Origin: an uncultured Romboutsia sp.
Lineage (GTDB): Bacteria > Bacillota > Clostridia > Peptostreptococcales > Peptostreptococcaceae
DNA: 19,085 bases
Assembly (NCBI GenBank): GCA_937907205.1
Contig: CALESE010000136.1
Coordinates: 1 to 19,085, forward strand
Direction of reading: 5' to 3'
The translations under genes were made by a program, and so were the position numbers. Below the pieces are notes generated by a model. It had not been told where the DNA came from. It did not search any database and was given only the letters and a program-made list of their open reading frames with translations. This document shows positions 7,432-16,023 of this stretch, piece after piece. The first letter of the stretch is position 1. Each line of letters begins with the position of its first letter.

Positions 7432-7460
7432 AAAAAGTCTTCGAAAATACGAAGACTTTT
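7432..7460 (-). terminator. Intercistronic terminator between yacL and ispD
   Basis: Perfect 11-bp stem (7433-7443 with 7450-7460), 6-nt loop, minus-strand T run through 7432. It begins five bases after the yacL stop codon. Classical in form; it may be leaky because ispD starts 31 bases further on with no visible promoter. Confidence 0.9.
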
Positions 7461-7465
7461 ATTTA

Positions 7466-8551
7466 TTATTCTTTTGGTTTACCAAATATCATTCTACCTG
7501 CAGGCGTTTGAAGTACAGATGTAACTAATACCCTTATAGTTTCACCAATATATCTTCTTCCGCCATCTACTACTATCATTGTTCCATCATCTAGATAAGC
7601 CACACCCTGACTATTTTCTTTACCTTCTTTAACCACTTGCACTACCATTTCTTCACCTGGTATAGCAACTGGTTTTATAGCATTTGCAAGTTCATTTATA
7701 TTTAGTACCTCAACTTTTTGAACTTGAGCTACTTTATTTAAGTTATAGTCATTAGTAACAACTTTTCCATTTATAACTTGAGCTAATTTAAGAAGCTTGC
7801 TATCAACTTCTAAAATATCTTCAAACTTCATTTCATTTATTTCAACTTCTATCTTTAGTTCTGTTTGAATTATATTTAATATATCAAGTCCTCTTCTTCC
7901 TCTTACTCTTTTTAAATCCTCTGAAGAATCTGCTATATGTTGTAATTCATCTAAAACGAATTTTGGAATTACTAGTTTACCTTCTATAAATCCGGTCTTA
8001 CATATATCTGCTATCCTTCCGTCAATTATAACACTTGTATCTAATATCTTTGGAGGAATAGATTTTACTTCTTTCTTAATTATTTTTTCTTTATTACTTG
8101 AAGGTAGTTTTCCTATCTTGGCTATATTAGATAAGTCATTCTTACTTTTTAAAGATACTCTTATACCTAAGTACCCAAAGAATGCATATGTAATTAAAGA
8201 TAATAATCCTCCAAATATAGGAATTGAACCTATTAATAAGCTACTTAATAAATATGCTATTAAAAATCCTCCTATAAGTCCTATCGAACCTAATAGTATA
8301 TCTGTCTGAGGATATTTTGATATTTCTTTATCTACTATTTTAACTAACTCTTTAAATTTATTTAAAACCCATGGCTCTATAACATAAAAGATCAAACCTA
8401 TTACAAGTCCTAATCCTATGGATACCGCTACTCCATATGTACCTATACCAAAATCAAAATTTGGAAATGCTTTATCTATTGAAGCGTATGTTGTAAGACC
8501 GATTGTAAATCCAAGTAGTCCAACTATAGCTCTCATTGTTTTACCTATCAA
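7466..8551 (-). CDS. yacL: PIN and TRAM domain membrane protein, YacL family
   Basis: This is a Firmicutes-conserved integral membrane protein of unproven function, normally near radA-disA and ispDF. Four hydrophobic segments are visible at about 8-24, 38-58, 85-107 and 112-132. A PIN nuclease-type domain follows from about 168 (KILDTSVIIDGRIADI) to 285, with acidic candidates Asp171, Asp177, Glu201 or Glu202 region, Asp250 and Asp268. A C-terminal TRAM domain (about 297-355) is a likely nucleic-acid-binding fold. The arrangement suggests a membrane-tethered RNase, but the activity is inferred from the domains. I chose TTG 8551 because AGGGGGTG lies five bases upstream; ATG 8536 has a weaker site and would shorten the protein by five residues. 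It has its own promoter and is followed by a terminator. Confidence 0.93.
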   Translation of the reverse strand: MIGKTMRAIVGLLGFTIGLTTYASIDKAFPNFDFGIGTYGVAVSIGLGLVIGLIFYVIEPWVLNKFKELVKIVDKEISKYPQTDILLGSIGLIGGFLIAYLLSSLLIGSIPIFGGLLSLITYAFFGYLGIRVSLKSKNDLSNIAKIGKLPSSNKEKIIKKEVKSIPPKILDTSVIIDGRIADICKTGFIEGKLVIPKFVLDELQHIADSSEDLKRVRGRRGLDILNIIQTELKIEVEINEMKFEDILEVDSKLLKLAQVINGKVVTNDYNLNKVAQVQKVEVLNINELANAIKPVAIPGEEMVVQVVKEGKENSQGVAYLDDGTMIVVDGGRRYIGETIRVLVTSVLQTPAGRMIFGKPKE

Positions 8552-8587
8552 GTTTTCACCCCCTGGTTTATGTACCTAGCTTGTTTT

Positions 8588-8616
8588 ATTATATCCATAA
8601 TACCTATTATTTTCAA
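8588..8616 (-). promoter_or_regulatory. Sigma-A promoter of yacL
   Basis: TTGAAA (8616-8611), 17-bp spacer, perfect TATAAT (8593-8588) on the minus strand, in the gap between disA and yacL. Transcription would start near 8581 and leave a leader of about 30 nt with AGGGGGTG before the TTG start. This is the best-matching promoter in the window together with that before the proS leader. Confidence 0.75.
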
Positions 8617-8637
8617 TTACAAAGTAGTAACATTCAG

Positions 8638-9708
8638 TTATATATGCCTATCTAATAACACTAATTGTTTCATTTTTATAAGTCCATTTTTTATATATGT
8701 TGCTCTTATTTCACCTATTCCCTCAACATCATCTAAGTCTTCTATTGTTGCATCTAATATATCTTGGAAATTTCCAAAATAATTAACTAAATTTTCAATT
8801 ATACTAGATGGAAGTCTATGTATTTTACTTAATATTCTATATCCTCTAGATTGTATTTCCATATCCATATTTTCAGAGAAACCACTATATCCTAATAGTT
8901 TTGCCATATTTGCTAAATCTACTAACTCTTCTGAACTTAAATTTTTTATTTTTCTCTTAAATTCTTTAATTTCTACATTATTTCTTCCGTAGTCTTTAAA
9001 TATTAATTTTTGATCTATTTTAGTACTTCCCATTAACTCATCCAACTGCATACTAACTAGAGTTCCTTCTTCACCTAGCTCTATAATATATTTTTCAATT
9101 ATATTAGTAACTCTCATTACCATTTCCATCTTTTGAATAACTAATGCTACATCATAAATAGTAACTAAATCATTGAATTCTAATGCATTTAAATTTATTA
9201 CTGATTGATCTAAAACTGATTTGTACTTTTCTAATGTCTGCAATGCTTGATTTGCTTTTGTAAATATCTTTGATATTTCTTCTAATATATATTTCTTATC
9301 GCCACTATAAAGTGTTATAATATTTCTTCTTTGTGATATTGCTATTACAATAGCACCTGTTTGTTTTGCTACTCTTTCTGCTGTCCTATGTCTTGTTCCT
9401 GTTTCAGATGTTTCTATAGAGTAATCAGGTGTTAACTGTGCATTAGCAAAAAGTATTTTTTTACTATCAGAACTTAGAACTATAGCCCCATCCATTTTGG
9501 CCAATTCATATATGTAAGAAGGTGAATAATCAGCGTTTATAGTAAAACCACCATCTACAACTCTCATTATTTCTTCATCTGTAGCTAAAACTATTAGCCC
9601 CCCTGTCTTTGCTTTTAGAACATTTTCTAAACCTTGTCTTAGAGGAGTCCCAGGAGATATCATTTTTAGAGCATGTAACATATGCTTATTACTTAAAAAA
9701 TCATCCAT
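8638..9708 (-). CDS. disA: DNA integrity scanning diadenylate cyclase DisA
   Basis: DisA condenses two ATP into the second messenger c-di-AMP and, in Bacillus, scans DNA for branched structures, where binding lowers cyclase activity. The 356-residue protein has the DAC domain at the N-terminus, with the ATP-binding motif DGA at 73-75 and TGTRHRTAER at 103-112 (the RHR motif). A helical linker follows, then helix-hairpin-helix repeats at the C-terminus (IEDLDDVEGIGEIRATYIK region, about 320-340) that contact DNA. ATG 9708 is two bases after the radA stop codon; an AGGGGGG site lies in the last codons of radA, a slightly long 11 bases upstream. RadA is known to interact with DisA, which agrees with this tight pairing. 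No terminator follows, but yacL has its own promoter. Confidence 0.98.
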   Translation of the reverse strand: MDDFLSNKHMLHALKMISPGTPLRQGLENVLKAKTGGLIVLATDEEIMRVVDGGFTINADYSPSYIYELAKMDGAIVLSSDSKKILFANAQLTPDYSIETSETGTRHRTAERVAKQTGAIVIAISQRRNIITLYSGDKKYILEEISKIFTKANQALQTLEKYKSVLDQSVINLNALEFNDLVTIYDVALVIQKMEMVMRVTNIIEKYIIELGEEGTLVSMQLDELMGSTKIDQKLIFKDYGRNNVEIKEFKRKIKNLSSEELVDLANMAKLLGYSGFSENMDMEIQSRGYRILSKIHRLPSSIIENLVNYFGNFQDILDATIEDLDDVEGIGEIRATYIKNGLIKMKQLVLLDRHI

Positions 9709-9710
9709 TA

Positions 9711-11087
9711 TTACTTATTCCCCCCTAATACTATATTTATTGCTTGTCTTACATTATCTACAGGCCATATTTCTATCTCTTTTACATCTTGTACTGCTTC
9801 ATAATTATTTCTTGGTATTACGATTTTTTTAAACCCTAATTTCTTACATTCAGATATTCTTTTTTCTATATAACTAACTGCTCTTACTTCTCCTGTCAAT
9901 CCTATCTCACCTGTAACTGCTATACTCTCATCTACTGGTAAATTTCTAAAACTTGATGCTACCGAAAGTACTATTCCTAAGTCTATAGAAGGTTCATTTA
10001 CTTTTATTCCTCCTACTACATTTATATAAACATCTTGATTTTGAATCTGAAGCCCAACACGTTTTTCTAATACTGCTAGAAGCATACCAACTCTATTATA
10101 ATCGACTCCTGTGGCTGTCCTTTTAGGAATCCCAAAACTTGTAGGAGATACTAATGCTTGTAATTCTAGAAGCATAGGCCTAGTTCCTTCTACTGCTGAA
10201 ATTATTACTGATCCTGCTACATCTTTTGGTTTTTCTGATATAAGTATTTTCGAAGGATTTTCAAGCTCAACAAGACCTAAGTCCTTCATTTCAAATACCC
10301 CTAGCTCATTAGTCGAACCAAATCTATTCTTTACTGCTCTAACTAATCTATATGTGTTATATCTCTCACCTTCAAAATATAAAACAGTATCAACCATATG
10401 CTCAAGTAATTTAGGTCCTGCTAAAGATCCTTCTTTCGTTACATGTCCAACTACAAATGTGGATATTCCCATTTTTTTAGATATTTTCATAAATTTAGAA
10501 GTACCTTCTTTAATTTGGCTAACTGTACCTGGTGCAGATGATATTTCTGGACTATATACAGTTTGTATCGAGTCTAAAATTATAAGATCTGGATTTATGC
10601 TATCTAATTGAGACTCTATTATACTTAAATTATTTTCTGCAAATATATATAAATTATCAGAGTTTATTCCTAATCTTTGAGCTCTCATTTTTATTTGAGA
10701 TTCAGATTCTTCTCCTGATATATATAAAACTCTTTTTCCTGAGTTTGCAACATTACTTGAAACTTGAATTAAAAGTGTTGATTTTCCAATACCAGGATCT
10801 CCACCTACAAGTACTAATGATCCTTTTACAACTCCTCCACCAAGTACTCTATCTAATTCATTTATACATGTTGAAAATCGTTCTTCTTCTTTAGTTTGTA
10901 TCGAATTTATACTAACTGGTTTTGAAGATGATTTATCTATAATAAATACATCTGTCTTTTTTAAGCTTTTTTGTTCTATTTCTTCTACAAAGGTGTTCCA
11001 TTTTGTACATTCAGGACATTTACCAAGCCATTTAGAAGTTTCATATCCACATTCCTGACATACGTATTTTGTTTTTATTTTTGCCAT
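9711..11087 (-). CDS. radA: DNA repair protein RadA (Sms)
   Basis: RadA is a hexameric DnaB-like ATPase that promotes branch migration in recombination and transformation. The 458-residue product shows all parts in order: an N-terminal C4 zinc finger (Cys10, Cys13, Cys24, Cys27), Walker A GGDPGIGKST at 95-104, Walker B LIILDS at 168-173, the RadA-specific KNRFG motif at 253-257, and a Lon-protease-like C-terminal domain from about 280. Length is normal. ATG 11087 follows GGGTGAT by four bases. disA begins two bases after the stop codon, so the two form an operon. A terminator after clpC separates radA from the clpC transcript, so a promoter in the 11088-11165 gap is expected. Confidence 0.98.
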   Translation of the reverse strand: MAKIKTKYVCQECGYETSKWLGKCPECTKWNTFVEEIEQKSLKKTDVFIIDKSSSKPVSINSIQTKEEERFSTCINELDRVLGGGVVKGSLVLVGGDPGIGKSTLLIQVSSNVANSGKRVLYISGEESESQIKMRAQRLGINSDNLYIFAENNLSIIESQLDSINPDLIILDSIQTVYSPEISSAPGTVSQIKEGTSKFMKISKKMGISTFVVGHVTKEGSLAGPKLLEHMVDTVLYFEGERYNTYRLVRAVKNRFGSTNELGVFEMKDLGLVELENPSKILISEKPKDVAGSVIISAVEGTRPMLLELQALVSPTSFGIPKRTATGVDYNRVGMLLAVLEKRVGLQIQNQDVYINVVGGIKVNEPSIDLGIVLSVASSFRNLPVDESIAVTGEIGLTGEVRAVSYIEKRISECKKLGFKKIVIPRNNYEAVQDVKEIEIWPVDNVRQAINIVLGGNK

Positions 11088-11114
11088 TTAAATCACCCTT
11101 AAATTCTATCTTTA

Positions 11115-11142
11115 TTTATAATTTTAACATATCTATTGTACA
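11115..11142 (-). promoter_or_regulatory. Weak candidate promoter for radA-disA
   Basis: TGTACA (11142-11137) and TATAAA (11120-11115) on the minus strand with a 16-bp spacer, between the clpC terminator and radA. Match is modest (4/6 and 5/6) and the region is very AT-rich. The need for a promoter here comes from the terminator upstream. Confidence 0.35.
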
Positions 11143-11166
11143 TTATGTAAATTTATTAAATTAAAT

Positions 11167-11190
11167 TAAGGGAGAGTTATTCTCCCCCTT
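11167..11190 (-). terminator. Probable terminator after clpC
   Basis: GGGAGA-type stem: on the minus strand AAGGGGGAGA pairs with TCTCCCTT across a 5-nt loop, with two unpaired bases on one side, followed by an A/T-rich tail with an interrupted T run. It begins about 10 bases past the clpC stop codon. Weaker than the other terminators because of the bulge and tail. Confidence 0.65.
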
Positions 11191-11200
11191 ATATATATTA

Positions 11201-13645
11201 CTACTCTTTAGTTTTAAATACTATCATATTATTTTCTACTTCTGCAACTACAGTATAACCTTTTTTAATTGCACCTAATAATATTTCCTCAGATAGTTCA
11301 TCTTCTAATTCTTTTTGTATTGCTCTTTTTAATGGTCTTGCCCCATATTCTAAATCAAATCCTGCCTTTGATATAAATTTTATAGCTTCTTCAGTAAGCT
11401 CTAGTTTTATACCTAAAACTTCTAATCTATTTATCAGATCTTTAGTCATTATAATTACTATTTTACTTATATCATCTTCTGATAATGAATGAAATACAAT
11501 TGTGTCATCTATTCTATTTAAGAACTCTGGTCTAAATTGTTTCTTAAGCTCTCCTATTATATTCTCTTTCATCCTCTCGTATTGATCTTTAGCTTTTTCT
11601 TCACCATCTTTATTAGATGAAAACCCTAAAGTTTTTTGCTTATTAATTGTAGTTGCCCCTACATTGGATGTCATTATTATTATTGTATTTTTAAAGTCTA
11701 TTGATCTACCTTTTGAATCAGTTAATCTACCATCGTCTAATATCTGTAATAATATATTAAATACATCTGGATGAGCTTTTTCTATTTCATCAAACAATAT
11801 AACTGAATATGGCTTTCTTCTTACCTTTTCAGTTAATTGACCACCTTCATCATGACCTACATATCCTGGAGGTGAACCTATCATTCTTGATACTGCATGT
11901 TTTTCCATATATTCAGACATATCTATTCTTATTATTTGATTTTCATCACCAAATTGTACTTCAGCTAATGCCTTAGATAATTCTGTTTTTCCTACACCTG
12001 TAGGTCCTAAAAATAAAAATGATCCTATAGGTTTACTCGGATCTTTAAGCCCCGCTCTTGATCTTCTTATTGCTCTTGCAATAGATTTTATAGCTTGTTC
12101 TTGGCCTATAACCCTTTCATGAAGTCTATCTTCTAATCTTAATAATTTATCAGATTCACCTTCAATTAACTTATTTATAGGTATTCCAGTCCATAATTCT
12201 ACCACTTCTGCTATATCCTCTGAGTCTACTACTTCTATATTTTTGTATAATTTATCTAAATCTTTTTGAGCTTTTTCTAATTGAGCATAAGTTTCTTCTT
12301 TTAAATCATTTTTTTCTATACCTTCTTTATTACTTTCTAATATTTGAATTTTATTTTCTAATTTCTTTACTGTTGATTTAGTACTACCTTGCTTCAATCT
12401 AACTCTTGAAGAAGCTTCATCAACTAAATCTATGGCTTTGTCTGGTAAGTATCTATCTGTTATATATCTTACAGATAGATCAACTGCTGATTTTATAGCT
12501 TCATCACTTATTTTAACTTTATGATGCTCTTCATATTTCTTTCTTAAACCTTCTAATATCTTAATTGACTCTTCCTTAGTAGGCTCATTTACCATTATTG
12601 GTTGAAATCTTCTTTCCAAAGCTGAATCTTTTTCTACATGCTTTCTATACTCATCAATTGTTGTAGCTCCTATTACTTGTAACTCGCCTCTTGATAATGC
12701 AGGTTTTAATATATTCGATGCATCTATTGTAGATTCTCCAGTTGATCCTGCTCCAATTATTGTATGAAGCTCATCTATAAAAAGTATTATATTTTTATTT
12801 TTTATAACTTCATCTACAACATTTTTTATTCTTTCTTCAAATTCTCCTCTATATTTTGCCCCTGCTAACATAGACCCCATATCTAATGTATATAATACTT
12901 TATCTTGTAGTGATTCAGGTATATTCCCTGATGAAATATTTAAAGCTAAACCTTCTATTATAGAAGTTTTTCCTACTCCAGGGTCACCTATTAATACAGG
13001 ATTATTTTTTGTTCTTCTACTTAATATTTGTATAACTCTTTGTATTTCTTTTTCCCTTCCTACTACAGGATCTATCTTTCCTTCTGAAGCATATTCAGTA
13101 AGATTTATTCCATACTTACCTAACAGCTTAGATGAAACTTGTTTAGCTTTAGGTTGCGACTTGATAGATACTTCTTTTTTAGTTTTTTCTTCTTCATTAT
13201 CCAAATCATCATCTAATCCAATCATATCTATTATTAACTGTACAATTATCCTTTCATCTATCCCTTCAGAATTTAATATTTTTACGGCTATACCTTCTGA
13301 CTCTTGAACTAAAGCTAATAATATATGTTCAGTTCCGATATAATTTGTATCTAATTTATTTGCAAATATTCCTGAAAGCTCTAATATTTGCTTAGTTATA
13401 GGGCTTAACGTTATATCAAGTGGAATTATATCAACTCTACCTTCTATTTCAATTATCCTTTTTTCTAAAATTTTAGATGTTAATCCTAACTTTTCTAATA
13501 CTTTAGCTGCTATTCCATCTTTTTCTCTTATTAATCCTAAAAGAATGTGTTCACTTCCAACTACTTCATGACCTAACTTTTCCGCTGCCTCTAAACTTAA
13601 ATCTATCGCTCTTTGAGCTCTTTGCGTAAATCTATTAAAATACAC
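11201..13645 (-). CDS. clpC: ATP-dependent Clp protease ATPase subunit ClpC
   Basis: ClpC is a hexameric AAA+ unfoldase that feeds substrates to ClpP. In the 814-residue product, two N-terminal repeats carry GSEHILLGLI and GTEHILLALV. NBD1 has Walker A at 220-227 (GDPGVGKT) and Walker B near 286-293 (ILFIDELH). A coiled M region spans about 420-470. NBD2 has Walker A at 546-553 (GPTGVGKT) and Walker B at 614-619, and the ClpP-docking loop LGF lies at about 672-674. The start is the GTG at 13645, seven bases after AGGAGGG, giving VYFNRFTQRAQRAIDL as in family members; an in-frame ATG at 13708 would add 21 residues but has no ribosome-binding site. The M region lacks a clear UVR consensus. ctsR, mcsA and mcsB, the usual clostridial and bacillar neighbours, are not upstream. 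Confidence 0.97.
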   Translation of the reverse strand: MYFNRFTQRAQRAIDLSLEAAEKLGHEVVGSEHILLGLIREKDGIAAKVLEKLGLTSKILEKRIIEIEGRVDIIPLDITLSPITKQILELSGIFANKLDTNYIGTEHILLALVQESEGIAVKILNSEGIDERIIVQLIIDMIGLDDDLDNEEEKTKKEVSIKSQPKAKQVSSKLLGKYGINLTEYASEGKIDPVVGREKEIQRVIQILSRRTKNNPVLIGDPGVGKTSIIEGLALNISSGNIPESLQDKVLYTLDMGSMLAGAKYRGEFEERIKNVVDEVIKNKNIILFIDELHTIIGAGSTGESTIDASNILKPALSRGELQVIGATTIDEYRKHVEKDSALERRFQPIMVNEPTKEESIKILEGLRKKYEEHHKVKISDEAIKSAVDLSVRYITDRYLPDKAIDLVDEASSRVRLKQGSTKSTVKKLENKIQILESNKEGIEKNDLKEETYAQLEKAQKDLDKLYKNIEVVDSEDIAEVVELWTGIPINKLIEGESDKLLRLEDRLHERVIGQEQAIKSIARAIRRSRAGLKDPSKPIGSFLFLGPTGVGKTELSKALAEVQFGDENQIIRIDMSEYMEKHAVSRMIGSPPGYVGHDEGGQLTEKVRRKPYSVILFDEIEKAHPDVFNILLQILDDGRLTDSKGRSIDFKNTIIIMTSNVGATTINKQKTLGFSSNKDGEEKAKDQYERMKENIIGELKKQFRPEFLNRIDDTIVFHSLSEDDISKIVIIMTKDLINRLEVLGIKLELTEEAIKFISKAGFDLEYGARPLKRAIQKELEDELSEEILLGAIKKGYTVVAEVENNMIVFKTKE

Positions 13646-13796
13646 ACTCTTTCCCTCCTGTCTTATATTTAAGATTTTTATTTTTTTATTTATATCATCT
13701 CGATTCATTTTATTGATAGTATTGGTATATTATTTATATGCCTTTATATAATTAATGTTTACTTAATAATTAACTTATTTTACTTTAATATATGCT

Positions 13797-13850
13797 ATAA
13801 ATAAATATCAAGGCTCCAGATAAAACTCTAGAGCCTTGATATTTATTTAT
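13797..13850 (-). terminator. Long perfect-dyad terminator after the EF-G-like gene
   Basis: A perfect 20-bp inverted repeat (13797-13816 with 13831-13850) around a 14-nt loop abuts the stop codon of the upstream gene. The GC part (AAGGCTC/GAGCCTT) is nearest the loop, and the AT-rich outer arms supply T-rich tails in both directions, so it could act bidirectionally. It separates the EF-G-like gene from clpC. Confidence 0.9.
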
Positions 13851-15763
13851 TAATTTGCATTTTCTATTACTTTTTGTGCTAATTGATTTGGTAATTCTGA
13901 GTATTTTTCTAGCTCCATTTCAAAATACCCTCTTCCTTGTGTCATAGATCTTAAATCTATAGCATACTTAAATGTTTCAGCTTGAGGTGCTTGTGCATAT
14001 ATTATTTGTTTTCCTCTACTTCCAAGTTCAATTCCAAGTATTTTACCTCTTCTTTTATTTATATCTCCCATATACTCTTCTGGAACTGTAATTTTTAATT
14101 TCATTATAGGCTCTAATAATATTGGTTGTGCTTGTTCTATTCCTTTCTTAAACGCAATAGATGCCGCCATTTTAAATGCCATTTCAGAAGAATCTACGTC
14201 ATGATATGAACCATCATAAAGAGTAGCTTTTATATTTGTAACTGGATATCCTGCAAGTATACCTTTTTTCATACAATCTTTTAATCCTTTTTCTACTGCA
14301 GGTATATATTGTTTAGGAACAGCTCCTCCAAATATATCTTCTTCAAATTCAAACTCTTCTTTGCTTCTTTCAAATTTTATCTTTACATCTCCATATTGAC
14401 CATGACCACCTGATTGCTTTTTGTGTTTTCCTTGAGCATATGAATATCCCTTTATGGTTTCTCTATATCCAACTTTTAAATCTTCTAGATTAACATCTAC
14501 TCCAAATTTTTCTTTCATTTTAGTCTTAATATTATTTATGTGTAACTCCCCTTGACCACCAATAAGTGCTTGCTTTGTTTCTTTATTTCTATACCAATTT
14601 AATGTCGGATCTTCTTCTATCATTTTATTTAATGTCGCTGATACTTTTTCTTCATCGCCTTTGTTCTTAGGTGAAATTGCATAATAAATTTGAGGTTTTG
14701 GGAAATTTAATTCATATAAATCTTGTTCATTAGAGTTTGAACATAATGTGTTTCCTGTTTGTAAAGAATTTATTTTTGTAAGTACTACTATATCTCCACA
14801 TTTAGCATTATTTGTTTCTATTAGTTCATTGTTATTTATTGTATATAAGCTATCTATTTTCTCTTTTATATTTTTATTTAAATTAAATACTTCATCATCT
14901 TTACTTAAACTACCCTGTGTAACTTTTAAATAAGACATCTTTCCTACAAATGGGTCTACTCTCGTTTTAAATATTAATCCTTTAAAATTATTACTTTGTT
15001 TTGTGTATCTTGGTTCTAGATATTTAGATACAGTCTCTAATATATCTATTGTTCCTATATTGTTTAACGTGGAACCACAAATTACTGGAATTATATCTCC
15101 TCTTTGCATTCCTATAATTAAACCTTTTTGTATATCATTATTACTTAATTCTTCTCCACTAAAATACTTCTCTAGTATTTCATCATCAGTTTCTGCTATT
15201 AATTCTAATAAAGCTTCTTTTACACTTATGGCTTGTGATTTAAATTCGCCTTCTAATGTGTCCATATTTTCAAATATATTATGAAGCTTAATAAATTTCT
15301 TATCTTTATATATTGGAATAATCATTGGTACTATATTATTTCCATATTTATCTCTTAACATCTCTAAAGTGTCTTTATATCTTGATTTCTCATTATCTAT
15401 CTTATTTATAAATATTATTTTAGGTATATTCTCAGTCAATTCTAAAGCTTTCTCTGTACCCACTTGAATATCAGTAGTAGCATCAACAACTATTATAGCT
15501 GCATCACTAGCACTCAATGCTGATATAACTTCTCCATTAAAGTCAGAATATCCAGGAGTATCAAGTAAATTATATTTATATTCATTATACTCAGTAGGAA
15601 CTAATCCCATGCTGTATGTCATATTAACTTTATCACTTAATTTAGGCGTTTTATTTTTAGAATTTGTTATAAATGAAATGGCTTCAATAAGATTTGTTTT
15701 TCCACACCCACTATGACCTAAAATTGATATACTTCTTATCATACTGTTATCATAAACTTTCAT
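13850..15763 (-). CDS. EF-G-like translational GTPase (EF-G-2 type)
   Basis: A 637-residue translation-factor GTPase with the five-domain EF-G layout but paralogous features. G1 is GHSGCGKT (16-23), G3 is DTPGY (68-72), G4 is NKID (120-123) and the G5 region is GST (230-232). Domain III has GGQGELHI (402-409), domain IV KQSGGHGQYGD (449-459), and the C-terminal domain has EPIMKLKITVPEEYMG and RGYFEMELEKY. Canonical EF-G has DTPGH, whose histidine activates GTP hydrolysis; Tyr here and the absence of the usual RGITI switch I motif place it with the EF-G-2 group, whose function is poorly defined. It is shorter than EF-G (about 690). ATG 15763 follows AGGTAGGTG. It is monocistronic, ending at a strong terminator before clpC. 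Symbols such as fusA2 are sometimes used. Confidence 0.9.
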   Translation of the reverse strand: MKVYDNSMIRSISILGHSGCGKTNLIEAISFITNSKNKTPKLSDKVNMTYSMGLVPTEYNEYKYNLLDTPGYSDFNGEVISALSASDAAIIVVDATTDIQVGTEKALELTENIPKIIFINKIDNEKSRYKDTLEMLRDKYGNNIVPMIIPIYKDKKFIKLHNIFENMDTLEGEFKSQAISVKEALLELIAETDDEILEKYFSGEELSNNDIQKGLIIGMQRGDIIPVICGSTLNNIGTIDILETVSKYLEPRYTKQSNNFKGLIFKTRVDPFVGKMSYLKVTQGSLSKDDEVFNLNKNIKEKIDSLYTINNNELIETNNAKCGDIVVLTKINSLQTGNTLCSNSNEQDLYELNFPKPQIYYAISPKNKGDEEKVSATLNKMIEEDPTLNWYRNKETKQALIGGQGELHINNIKTKMKEKFGVDVNLEDLKVGYRETIKGYSYAQGKHKKQSGGHGQYGDVKIKFERSKEEFEFEEDIFGGAVPKQYIPAVEKGLKDCMKKGILAGYPVTNIKATLYDGSYHDVDSSEMAFKMAASIAFKKGIEQAQPILLEPIMKLKITVPEEYMGDINKRRGKILGIELGSRGKQIIYAQAPQAETFKYAIDLRSMTQGRGYFEMELEKYSELPNQLAQKVIENAN

Positions 15764-16023
15764 AAAAGCACCTACCTTTTACAATTTATCTAAATTTATT
15801 TATTACAATCTAAAATTTATTTTATTGCTTTTAGTAATTACATTTGGTCAGGTAACTATTTTATTATGATATTATAAGCTTATAAAACTTTCTTCTCTAT
15901 ACAATATGAATTGCTTTGAAGTTATATACTTAATTTAATATAAATTTATATTATTCTAAATTACTCATATATTCTGTATAATAATTTATTTTCCCAGGAA
16001 ATATTACAATTTAATATAAAAAA

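Noticed and set aside
10111..10611. Plus-strand open frame of 166 codons, and other plus-strand frames
   Set aside because: They lie antisense to well-identified genes (here radA), lack ribosome-binding sites and have composition set by the opposite strand.
13646..13849. CtsR or CIRCE-type heat-shock operator upstream of clpC
   Set aside because: No GGTCAAA heptad pairs and no CIRCE inverted repeat are visible; only the terminator dyad and AT-rich DNA.
13850..15763. Tetracycline-resistance ribosomal protection protein (TetM-like)
   Set aside because: Those proteins keep DTPGH and the canonical switch I; this one has DTPGY and EF-G-2-type motifs.
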